From positions 1-7,526 of the forward strand of contig CAJQGO010000107.1 in NCBI GenBank assembly GCA_905477565.1: DNA of 7,526 bases, given 5' to 3'. The DNA comes from an uncultured Planctomycetota bacterium (GTDB taxonomy: Bacteria; Planctomycetota; Planctomycetia; Pirellulales; UBA1268). The position numbers and the translations under genes are program-made. Below, piece after piece: positions 1-6,595 of this stretch (position 1 is the stretch's first letter; every line of letters starts with the position of its first letter). The notes beneath the pieces were generated by a model. That model worked only from the letters and a program-made list of their open reading frames with translations. It did no database searches and was not told the DNA's origin.

Positions 1-1464
1 GCCGGGTACGTTACGGGGTGTTTTGGGAAATGGCACAATGGCACACAGTGGCCATACCATCCATTGGCACGTGGGTTCGATACCTTCTATGGGTTTACGG
101 AAGGGCATTGGGGTGATTATTTCAATCCACCAATGCAACACAACACGGTCTTTGAAGAGGGTGAGGGATATATCACTGATGACATCACTACAAAGGCAAT
201 CAGTTTTTTCAGTAATCACGTAAAAAGTTCGGCTGCCAAGCCAGTCCTCTGCTACGTCGCGTTCAACACGCCCCATTCGCCAATGTGTATTCCGGATGCT
301 GATTGGAGCCGATTTGCAGAGCGACCGCTCCTGCAAAGGGGGCCAGACGTCAATAAAGAAAACCCAGTCTTTACACGGGCTGCTTTGGCGATGGTTGAAA
401 ATCTCGACAAAAATGTTGGTCGAATTCTGGCGGCAATTGATGCAGCAGGAGTATCACGTGAAACCATTGTTGTCTTCTTTTCAGATAACGGTCCAAATAG
501 TCAACGCTGGTGCGGTGGTATGCGAGGCAAGAAAGGATCGACAGATGATGGTGGTACACGAAGCATCTGCTGTATCAGATATCCAGGTCAGATTGCCTCT
601 GGTGTGCGGCTCCCTCAGATCACCGGAGCAATTGATTTATTGCCTACCCTTGCAGGTCTTACTGGTGTGCAGTTGAGCTCCCCAAAACCACTTGATGGAA
701 TCGATCTGACAGCGATGCTCAAAAAAGATACAGCAGAGCAATCGAAGTCAAAGGAGCTGGGCTTAGAGCTTGGTCGGAGGCACATGGTTGCTTCTCAGCG
801 TGGTCGAATAAGTATACGCACGCAGCGTTTTCGCCTTGATGACAAAGGACGTCTTTACGATATGCTCACTGACATTGGTCAGAAGCGGGACATCTCCAAA
901 GAGCAGCCGGAGGAAAGAGAGCGACTAAAAACAATTGCTGACGACTGGAAAAAAGATATTCTCGATCGTATGCCGCAGCCGGACGTCGAACGTTTTCCTG
1001 TTGGGTATGCTGGTGCACCTCTGACCGAACTTCCAGCGCGGGACGGGTATGGAGAAGGGGGTGTTGTGCATAGTGGACGCGCACCAAATTGTTCATTCTT
1101 TACAGGATGGAAGAACACAGAGGACTCGCTGGTATGGGATGTGGATGTCCTCAATACAGGCACCTATACTGCAAAAATCTGGTACACATGTCCTGCAGAA
1201 GATGTTGGGTCGACGATCCAGCTTTCCTGTGGTGAAAACCGAATCACGACAAGCGTTACGACACCGTGGGATCCACCGCTGAACACTGGTGAAGACCGTG
1301 TTGATCGCGGCAGTGAAAGTTATGTAAAGCCGTTTCACGTGCTCTCTCTTGGTGATATAAAGCTCGAAGCAGGCGAGACTCAGTTGCGGCTTACTGCCCT
1401 TCATGTGCCGGGAGAATCTGTTGCAGATGTTCGCAGGATAGTTCTGTATCCCGCTGCAAATTAG
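1..1464 (+). CDS. S1-family sulfatase, 5'-truncated by window edge, with C-terminal beta-sandwich-like domain
   Basis: Formylglycine-dependent sulfatase that should hydrolyse sulfate esters, probably on a glycan. The frame is open from base 1 to TAG at 1462-1464, giving 487 visible residues. The true start, signal peptide and C-x-P/A-S-R motif lie upstream of the window; the TTG at 64 is internal, because conserved sulfatase sequence precedes it. Visible motifs are GYVTGCFGKWHNG (visible residues 2-14, the second sulfatase signature with active-site Lys10 and His12), FNTPHSP (His92) and the metal-binding SDNGPN (Asp162-Asn163), followed by MRGKKGSTDDGGTR with a candidate sulfate-binding Lys177/178 and the usual GGxR element. 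The catalytic part ends near residue 325. About 155 further residues look like a beta-sandwich, with alternating hydrophobic strands and the phrase NTGTYTAKIWY, resembling CBM6/35-like or fucosidase C-terminal modules. It converges on the kinase gene, 42 bp away. The sulfatase call is firm; the substrate and the extra domain's role are inferred. Confidence 0.95.
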   Translation, partial: AGYVTGCFGKWHNGTQWPYHPLARGFDTFYGFTEGHWGDYFNPPMQHNTVFEEGEGYITDDITTKAISFFSNHVKSSAAKPVLCYVAFNTPHSPMCIPDADWSRFAERPLLQRGPDVNKENPVFTRAALAMVENLDKNVGRILAAIDAAGVSRETIVVFFSDNGPNSQRWCGGMRGKKGSTDDGGTRSICCIRYPGQIASGVRLPQITGAIDLLPTLAGLTGVQLSSPKPLDGIDLTAMLKKDTAEQSKSKELGLELGRRHMVASQRGRISIRTQRFRLDDKGRLYDMLTDIGQKRDISKEQPEERERLKTIADDWKKDILDRMPQPDVERFPVGYAGAPLTELPARDGYGEGGVVHSGRAPNCSFFTGWKNTEDSLVWDVDVLNTGTYTAKIWYTCPAEDVGSTIQLSCGENRITTSVTTPWDPPLNTGEDRVDRGSESYVKPFHVLSLGDIKLEAGETQLRLTALHVPGESVADVRRIVLYPAAN

Positions 1465-1467
1465 TGC

Positions 1468-1494
1468 AGGCAGCGTTGCCTTTTTGGCTTGCTG
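1468..1494. terminator. weak hairpin in convergent gap, possible terminator
   Basis: The 42-bp gap between the convergent sulfatase and kinase genes holds AGGCA (1468-1472), loop GCGT, then TGCCT (1477-1481) running into a short T tract (1481-1485), which suits + strand termination. An alternative imperfect fold pairs CAGC (1471-1474) with GCTG (1491-1494) and GCC with GGC around the T tract, and could act in either direction. Both stems are short, so this is a plausible but weak intrinsic terminator judged on shape and position only. Confidence 0.35.
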
Positions 1495-1506
1495 TACAGA
1501 ACAGTC

Positions 1507-3048
1507 TCACTGGTTTGTGACTGATTCCAACTGCCCGTGCATGCGCACCAGTTTCTGGTAACGCTCGAATACGCCGTTGAGTGTTTCTACGGATTGGACG
1601 TGGGGCGTAAATTGGGTTGGTGTCCCTGTTTTCTGATTTTCGAGGAACTGTGTCCAGTCACTTGCGCGACCAGCCAGTGATTCGAAACGAAATTTTGCCA
1701 TCAAAACTGCTCCCCAGGCAGTTCCCTCGTCACCTCCTTCAAGAATTGTTACCGGAGTATTGAAGGCATCAGCAACGAGTTGTCCCAGCTCGGGTGTTTT
1801 TACAAGTCCGCCCGACAAAATAATCTCGGTTCGGGGGTATCCTTGTTTATCGAGCTGAGAGCTTCCAAGCCGCAAGTTAAAAATTGTGGCAAGCAGCATG
1901 GCTTTCACAGCATTGCCAGGGGTTGCAGTCTCATTGTCTAGTCCCAGCACCATGGCAGTGCCACCGTGGGAAATACCCAGTCCAGGTTCATCGTCCATGA
2001 ATGGTAGTGCCAAGAGACCACCACAGTCAGCATCAGCTCGAAGAACCTGTGGCATAATAGTGGAGAAGTCACCCCCAAAAAGGCTGACTGCCATATTCAT
2101 GGCCGTCGTTCCATTTCGAAGCCAGACCATGTTGATCGGGCGGCCGTCTGGTGCACAGAAGTGATCGATAGGAATTGAAATTCCCTCAAACGCCCGATCA
2201 CCAACTGAGTTGGCAACAACACTCGTACCGAAACTCATTGAAACCTGGCCAGGGGCTGCAATTAATGAGCCAGCGAGTGCCGCCGGTTGATCTCCTTCAG
2301 CAGGTGCAACTGGAATGCCTTCAGGTAGCCCAAGCAGTTTTGCGCCATGTGCATCCAATGAACCACCATCTTCACCAGCCTTTTTAACGGATGGAAGAAG
2401 ATCACCCAACTTTGAAAGGGTAATGTTTGAAAGACTCTTTTTTGCGGATTCAGTTGCGATCGAATCAAAATCAGCCAGCATGTGTGTGTTATATGTCAGT
2501 GATTGTTGATCAATCGGGAACATGCCAGCAGCATCTCCAATTCCGAGATACCAACACCCGGTTAGTCGGTAGGCAATCCAGCCGGCAGGTGTTGTCATGT
2601 GACTGACGTGGGCAGCCTTTTCGGGTTGGTTACGAATTGTCCACAGCCACCGAACTGCGGTCATACGTTTGGGACATTTTGTTCCCAGACGCTCTGTCAG
2701 TTCATTGCCTTCGTCTTCATTTCTACCATCACACCAAAGCCGCGCTGGTCCGACTGGTTCACCGTCTTCCCCCGTAAGAACTTCCCCGTGCATCTGCCCT
2801 GATAGTCCTATTGCTAGAACTTCCATGTCGATCTGCATCGAGGATATTTTTTTGCGCAGATCAGTCATCGCGTCCTTTATCGCAGTCTCCCAATCACACG
2901 GCTGTTGTTCATAACACCCAGAGTCAAGCCCTGGAACCATGTCGTACGTGCCTTCTCCAGTGGCAAGAATTTTTAATTCGGTGTCTGTGAAGATGACAGA
3001 GAGGCCTTGGGTGCCAATATCAATGCCGAGGAAGCCGTTGGTTTTCAT
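1507..3048 (-). CDS. xylB: FGGY carbohydrate kinase, xylulokinase-like
   Basis: Cytoplasmic ATP-dependent sugar kinase of 513 residues, slightly longer than E. coli XylB (484). The most likely reaction is D-xylulose to D-xylulose 5-phosphate, feeding the pentose phosphate pathway. Visible motifs: N-terminal phosphate loop GIDIGTQGLS (residues 8-17); GLSGQMHG (81-88), whose Met-His-Gly is characteristic of xylulokinases; LWCDGR (104-109, usually LWNDGR); EGDQPAAL (251-258) with the candidate catalytic base Asp253; SMSFGTS (270-276); and the C-terminal ATP-site elements LSGGLVKTP (411-419) and EGTAWGA (441-447). No signal peptide is seen. The ATG at 3046-3048 has no clear Shine-Dalgarno, but it lies just before the phosphate loop, as expected for this family. 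It is the last gene of the leftward unit, 47 bp after the aldolase. No xylose isomerase is in the window, so another ketose substrate within FGGY remains possible. Confidence 0.88.
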   Translation of the reverse strand: MKTNGFLGIDIGTQGLSVIFTDTELKILATGEGTYDMVPGLDSGCYEQQPCDWETAIKDAMTDLRKKISSMQIDMEVLAIGLSGQMHGEVLTGEDGEPVGPARLWCDGRNEDEGNELTERLGTKCPKRMTAVRWLWTIRNQPEKAAHVSHMTTPAGWIAYRLTGCWYLGIGDAAGMFPIDQQSLTYNTHMLADFDSIATESAKKSLSNITLSKLGDLLPSVKKAGEDGGSLDAHGAKLLGLPEGIPVAPAEGDQPAALAGSLIAAPGQVSMSFGTSVVANSVGDRAFEGISIPIDHFCAPDGRPINMVWLRNGTTAMNMAVSLFGGDFSTIMPQVLRADADCGGLLALPFMDDEPGLGISHGGTAMVLGLDNETATPGNAVKAMLLATIFNLRLGSSQLDKQGYPRTEIILSGGLVKTPELGQLVADAFNTPVTILEGGDEGTAWGAVLMAKFRFESLAGRASDWTQFLENQKTGTPTQFTPHVQSVETLNGVFERYQKLVRMHGQLESVTNQ

Positions 3049-3095
3049 GTATGTCGCTACTTCAAGTGATACGTGGAAATTGAATGTTTTAAAAT

Positions 3096-4019
3096 CTAGG
3101 CTAATACTGGATTGTTGAGCATCTGTTGAATCAATAGTCTGATCTTTTCGGCAGCAGTTGTCAGCATGGCGGACTGGTTCTCGGTTAGTGGCTGCCTTCC
3201 CTTTCCAAAGTCAAACCCACGCAGGTTTATTGCACTGCGGAATCCTTCGGGAAAATCAGCAGCACAAAATATCGTATCAAAGAGCTCAAGCAGTTGTTTC
3301 TGTAGAGACAGTGCTTCATCAAAGTGGCTCTTCTTCGTAAGGTCATAGATCGCTCGTGTAATTTCAGGAACGATTCCACTCGTGGCGTGCGTGCCTCCCT
3401 GACAGCCAGCCATGAGCATGGGAACGAGTACCGCATCCCATCCGGTCATGAATAGAAAGTCTGGACGAAGTGGACGGACAGACTGGATCATTCTGGTCAT
3501 ACTGGCAAGATCACCAGAAGAATCTTTAATGCCAATAATGCGATCAAACTCTGCCAATCGGCAGACTGTTTCATTATCAATCGGGCTGGCAAAAAGAGGA
3601 ATATTATAAAGCGTTACATCAATCGGACTGTTGAGAGCAATTTCCCTGAAGTATGCAAAAACACTCTCTGGTGAAAGCTTGTAGTAGAACGGTGAGACGA
3701 TTGCGACTGCTCGAGCACCAAAGTCACGGTACGTATTACAAGCATCAAGTGTTTCGCGAATATTTGCTTCAGCTGCGCCAGCAAGAACCGGGACCCTGTC
3801 GGCTGTCTGGTCACATACTATTTTGATGATTCGGCGTCGTTCTTCTGCTGTAAAACGTGTGAACTCACCAGTTGATCCATTTGGATAAAGCCCGTGCACT
3901 CCTTTATCAATCAGCCAATCAATATACCGTCGTAGTTCACGCTCATTAATCTCACCATTGGCACAAAGAGGAACCATCAGAGGGGTCAAGATGCCAGAAA
4001 TGGGCTTCGCTGAACTCAT
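3096..4019 (-). CDS. DHDPS/N-acetylneuraminate lyase superfamily aldolase, probably catabolic
   Basis: Class I aldolase of 307 residues, normal for the DapA/NanA TIM-barrel superfamily; cytoplasmic. Schiff-base Lys165 sits in GIKDSSGD (163-170), the catalytic Tyr138 in LYNIP (137-141), and the pyruvate carboxylate-binding loop is GSTGE (48-52). Against a lysine-biosynthetic role: true DHDPS usually has GTTGE and YNVPSRT, whose Arg138 (E. coli numbering) binds aspartate semialdehyde. Here the loop is GSTGE, and the position equivalent to that Arg is Phe143 in the stretch PLFASP. The residues resemble sugar-acid lyases (N-acetylneuraminate, 2-keto-3-deoxy sugar acid or 4-hydroxy-2-oxoglutarate aldolases), which release pyruvate plus an aldehyde. 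It lies between an exported esterase and a sugar kinase on the same strand, supporting a carbohydrate catabolic role. The ATG at 4017-4019 lacks an obvious Shine-Dalgarno. Superfamily firm; exact substrate unknown. Confidence 0.9.
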   Translation of the reverse strand: MSSAKPISGILTPLMVPLCANGEINERELRRYIDWLIDKGVHGLYPNGSTGEFTRFTAEERRRIIKIVCDQTADRVPVLAGAAEANIRETLDACNTYRDFGARAVAIVSPFYYKLSPESVFAYFREIALNSPIDVTLYNIPLFASPIDNETVCRLAEFDRIIGIKDSSGDLASMTRMIQSVRPLRPDFLFMTGWDAVLVPMLMAGCQGGTHATSGIVPEITRAIYDLTKKSHFDEALSLQKQLLELFDTIFCAADFPEGFRSAINLRGFDFGKGRQPLTENQSAMLTTAAEKIRLLIQQMLNNPVLA

Positions 4020-4094
4020 GAAATAGTATGTGGTGTTAAGGGTTTTTTATGCCTAGCCTAAAAAGGTCCGAGAAACCGTTCAGCTGATACATGA

Positions 4095-4970
4095 TTATTT
4101 GGGTAGTGTATTGAGGACTTCGTCATGGAGCCAATCAAGCATGCGGTCTGGCCAATGTTGAATACTCCGTCGCTGTGACCGTTCTCCCATGCCAAAGCCA
4201 TGTCCGCCACGGGTGAAGATATGCGCTTCGTAGTCAATATCGAGTTCACGAAAGTGGTGCATGAGGTTCAGAAGAACACTTGTGTGTGCATCATCTGCCG
4301 CAATAACCATGAAGGCCGGTGGGGTGTCAATCGGTAATTTGGAAGGGATTCCAACTGGCCCAGGGTACACAAGCATTTGGAAGTCAGGTTTTGCAAATTC
4401 ACGATCAATTGGGTCAGCAGCATCAGGATTTCCTTCGCCTGGCTTATAGCACGTGATTGAAACGACCTCACCCCCAGCAGAAAATCCAAGCATGCCAATT
4501 TTTTCTGGATCGAGATGAAATTCTTGAGCCCGATGGCGAACCAGGCGAATCGCGCGTTGACCATCTGCAAGCACATGCTCTTCAAACTTGTATGGTTGTC
4601 CGGGTTGCCTCGAGAGTCGGTACTTCAAGACAAAGGCAGTGAAGCCGTGCTCAGCAAGGAACTGAGCTGGTTCTTCGCCACCACCACGCATGCCTAATTT
4701 CCTGAGCCCACCTCCGGGGGCAATGACAATACCCACGCCATTCGCCTTTTCTTGTTCTGGAAGGAACACGGTGAGCGAGGGATTGTGCACATTTGTCACG
4801 CTCCCTCTCTCAACGACCTCTGCTTCGTCACGCCGACTTTCAAAGCCAGGCGCGCCGTTTTCCCAGAGCGGAAGAACAAGGTTTTCCGCGGCATATAAAG
4901 ATGTATCCATGCATGAAAGCAGGACAATAACAAGAATGCTAAGAGGAGCCGAGAGAATGTTGTTTTGCAT
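4095..4970 (-). CDS. exported alpha/beta-hydrolase, acetyl-xylan/feruloyl esterase-like
   Basis: Predicted serine esterase of 291 residues, likely removing acetyl or other acyl groups from a polysaccharide or oligosaccharide. Residues 1-28 form a signal peptide: a short N-region, a hydrophobic core around 9-19 and a likely cleavage after SLYA or SLYAA. A lipobox-like LLSC (17-20) makes a lipoprotein a less likely alternative. The triad is visible: nucleophile Ser164 in GFSAGG, acid Asp226 or Asp227 in AADDAH, and His257 in GGHGFG. The oxyanion-hole region is APGGG (84-88), the usual form in the BD-FAE-like/xylan-esterase group of bacterial hydrolases. The in-frame stop TGA a few codons before ATG 4970 fixes this as the first ATG; no good Shine-Dalgarno precedes it. 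It is the first gene of the leftward unit, with 75 bp to the aldolase. Fold and triad are clear; substrate is inferred from context. Confidence 0.88.
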   Translation of the reverse strand: MQNNILSAPLSILVIVLLSCMDTSLYAAENLVLPLWENGAPGFESRRDEAEVVERGSVTNVHNPSLTVFLPEQEKANGVGIVIAPGGGLRKLGMRGGGEEPAQFLAEHGFTAFVLKYRLSRQPGQPYKFEEHVLADGQRAIRLVRHRAQEFHLDPEKIGMLGFSAGGEVVSITCYKPGEGNPDAADPIDREFAKPDFQMLVYPGPVGIPSKLPIDTPPAFMVIAADDAHTSVLLNLMHHFRELDIDYEAHIFTRGGHGFGMGERSQRRSIQHWPDRMLDWLHDEVLNTLPK

Positions 4971-4987
4971 AGAGTAAGATTTTCAGG

Positions 4988-5015
4988 GAGAAGCACATTT
5001 CGAGGAGCACATTTC
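4988..5015. repeat. tandem 14-bp direct repeat, candidate operator
   Basis: GAGAAGCACATTTC (4988-5001) is followed with no spacer by GAGGAGCACATTTC (5002-5015), so 13 of 14 positions are identical. A poorer third match, GAGTAAGATTTTC, occurs at 4972-4984. The pair sits in the divergent intergenic region between the leftward esterase operon and the rightward sulfatase, and just downstream of a predicted leftward extended -10 box, in the leader of the esterase transcript. The repeat is seen directly; its role as a regulator-binding site is inferred. Confidence 0.6.
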
Positions 5016-5027
5016 TATCAAAAAGAA

Positions 5028-5036
5028 ATTATACCA
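5028..5036 (-). promoter_or_regulatory. extended -10 promoter element for the leftward esterase operon
   Basis: Read on the minus strand these bases are TGGTATAAT, a full match to the sigma-70 extended -10 consensus (TGnTATAAT). No good -35 hexamer is visible about 17 bp upstream, which is tolerated for extended -10 promoters. Transcription would begin near 5021 and give a leader of about 50 nt before the esterase ATG at 4970, with the tandem repeat inside it. The match is exact, but use as a promoter is inferred. Confidence 0.5.
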
Positions 5037-5063
5037 AGTGTTCGTGGGTAGAAAGATGAGTCA

Positions 5064-5069
5064 GAGGAG
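5064..5069 (+). promoter_or_regulatory. ribosome binding site that sets the sulfatase start
   Basis: GAGGAG lies 7 nt before ATG 5077, an ideal Shine-Dalgarno and spacing, and the only strong one in the window. It favours 5077 over the upstream in-frame GTG 5038 and ATG 5056, and over ATG 5098 further in. Confidence 0.75.
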
Positions 5070-5076
5070 AAAAACA

Positions 5077-6549
5077 ATGAGTCACAGTACCGTTACTATG
5101 TCCCGGGCATTTGCATGTGCAATTTTTCTTACAAGTATTTTGACATGTGATGTCCTTTTAGCGGCACAGCATAAAACAGGTGAGCAACCAAATATTCTAT
5201 TTCTGTTTGCGGATGATCTCACCTATGAAGCCATCAGAGCATTTGGCCATACAGATATTGATACGCCAAATATTGACCGACTTGTAAATCGCGGTACCAC
5301 CTTTAGCCATGCATACAACATGGGCTCTTGGAGTGGTGCAGTGTGTGTTGCGAGTCGTACGATGTTGATTACAGGTCGGAGTGTCTGGGATGCAAATAAT
5401 ATTTATAAGACAACCGATAAAGAGCGGCAGGCAGGGGTACTATGGCCCCAGCTTCTTAGCCAGGCAGGCTACCGCACGTTCATGACAGGCAAATGGCACA
5501 TCAAAACAGATGCTGATAAGTGTTTTGATGTTGCCCGACACGTCAGGCCGGGTATGCCGAACACCGTCAAGAGTTCGTACAATAGACCTCCTGCACAAGG
5601 CAAAGATCCGTGGAACCCAACAGATAGAAGTCTCGGTGGATTCTGGGAAGGTGGGCGACACTGGAGTGCGGTCACGGCAGACGATGCGATTGATTTTCTA
5701 GGAGAATCCAAGGCCGGAAAACAACCAGCTTTTTTCTACGTGGCATTCAATGCTCCGCACGATCCCCGGCAGTCACCTCAGGAATTTCTGGATCGTTATC
5801 CAATCGAAAGGATTGCAATACCCAAACCATTTTTACCTGAGTACCCATATGCAGAAGCAATTGGAGCAGGGAAACAATTACGCGATGAAAAGCTTGCCCC
5901 ATTCCCGAGGACGGAGCAGGCTGTTGCGGTGCATCGTCGCGAATATTACGCAATTATGACGCATCTTGATGCTCAAATTGGTCGCATTCTCAAAGCACTT
6001 GATGCATCAGGGAAAGCAGAGAATACATGGATTTTCTTTACTGCCGATCATGGTCTTTCAGTTGGTCATCACGGTCTTGTTGGGAAACAAAATCAGTATG
6101 ACCACTCGATTCGTGTGCCTTTTGTTGTTGTTGGTCCTGGCGTGCCCAGCGGTGTGACAGACCCGACACCGATTTATCTCCAGGATGTAATGCCAACAAC
6201 ACTTGAACTGGCTGGAGCACACCAGCCGGAACATGTCTTTTTCAAGAGTCTGCTTTCTCGTTTAGGCCAAACAAATTCAGACACAGCCTCCAAGCCTTAT
6301 GAGTCTATTTACGGAAGTTATCTCAAACTTCAACGATCGATTACGCATGATGGATGGAAACTGATCATCTATCCCGACGCCAAAGTGCTTCGGCTGTATC
6401 ATGTCAAAGAGGACCCTCACGAAACAATCGATTTAGCAGGTCAGCCAGAGTACGCCGACCAAATCAGTCAATTATTCGATCGTTTTATTGTCCTTCAGCG
6501 TGAGTTGCAGGACCCAGTTGATGTGACATATTTAAGACCATCCAAATAA
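5077..6549 (+). CDS. secreted S1-family sulfatase with CxASR maturation motif
   Basis: Complete formylglycine-dependent sulfatase, 490 residues from ATG 5077. That start is chosen over in-frame GTG 5038 because of the strong GAGGAG site and because the signal peptide then begins correctly. Residues 1-30 are a signal peptide with hydrophobic core AFACAIFLTSIL and likely cleavage near LLAA, so it acts in the periplasm or outside. Metal ligands Asp46-Asp47 (FADD); formylglycine precursor Cys90 in CVASR (90-94, codon TGT 5344-5346); GKWH (Lys139, His141); APHDP (His228); metal ligands Asp324-His325 in TADHG; Lys337 in GLVGKQN. All expected active-site residues are present. The core motif has Ala where the classical C-x-P-S-R has Pro. 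The C-terminus (YHVKEDPHETIDLA) is the typical subdomain, with no added module. It begins the rightward unit, with the esterase 46 bp downstream. Substrate unknown; a sulfated glycan is likely. Confidence 0.95.
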   Translation: MSHSTVTMSRAFACAIFLTSILTCDVLLAAQHKTGEQPNILFLFADDLTYEAIRAFGHTDIDTPNIDRLVNRGTTFSHAYNMGSWSGAVCVASRTMLITGRSVWDANNIYKTTDKERQAGVLWPQLLSQAGYRTFMTGKWHIKTDADKCFDVARHVRPGMPNTVKSSYNRPPAQGKDPWNPTDRSLGGFWEGGRHWSAVTADDAIDFLGESKAGKQPAFFYVAFNAPHDPRQSPQEFLDRYPIERIAIPKPFLPEYPYAEAIGAGKQLRDEKLAPFPRTEQAVAVHRREYYAIMTHLDAQIGRILKALDASGKAENTWIFFTADHGLSVGHHGLVGKQNQYDHSIRVPFVVVGPGVPSGVTDPTPIYLQDVMPTTLELAGAHQPEHVFFKSLLSRLGQTNSDTASKPYESIYGSYLKLQRSITHDGWKLIIYPDAKVLRLYHVKEDPHETIDLAGQPEYADQISQLFDRFIVLQRELQDPVDVTYLRPSK

Positions 6550-6553
6550 GGCG

Positions 6554-6570
6554 GCATGCTGTACGCATGC
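6554..6570 (+). other. GCATGC hairpin in sulfatase-esterase gap
   Basis: GCATGC (6554-6559), loop TGTAC, GCATGC (6565-6570) can form a 6-bp stem in the RNA. No T tract follows, so it is not a standard terminator. It lies just after the sulfatase stop and 25 nt before the esterase start, where it could stabilise or process the mRNA, or be chance. Confidence 0.3.
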
Positions 6571-6595
6571 AAATCTCACAGGACACTAAGATCAG

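Noticed and set aside
64..66. TTG as the start of the left sulfatase
   Set aside because: The same frame continues to base 1 and encodes the conserved GKWH sulfatase signature before this codon, so the gene is simply cut by the window edge.
1093..1404. 103-residue minus-strand ORF inside the sulfatase C-terminal domain
   Set aside because: No family resemblance, and the sense frame continues the sulfatase protein to a natural stop. Treated as an antisense shadow.
4020..4094. AT-rich inverted element in the esterase-aldolase gap (TTTTTA/TAAAAA around 4050-4065)
   Set aside because: The stem is almost all A-T with no GC core, so it is unlikely to terminate or to be a stable structure. A separate promoter for the aldolase cannot be shown.
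4690..4977. 95-residue ORF on the + strand opposite the esterase N-terminus
   Set aside because: Shadow of the esterase gene: no recognisable motif and the opposite frame encodes a clear signal peptide and hydrolase fold.
4983..5012. Nine-residue upstream ORF in the leader of the esterase operon (minus strand, ATG at 5010-5012, within the repeat)
   Set aside because: No ribosome site and very short; the ATGTGC comes from the repeat unit itself. Could be revisited if the leader is shown to regulate.
5038..5076. GTG 5038 as the start of the second sulfatase (13 extra residues)
   Set aside because: No ribosome site precedes it; GAGGAG lies inside this stretch at ideal distance from ATG 5077, and the extra residues would precede a normal signal peptide.
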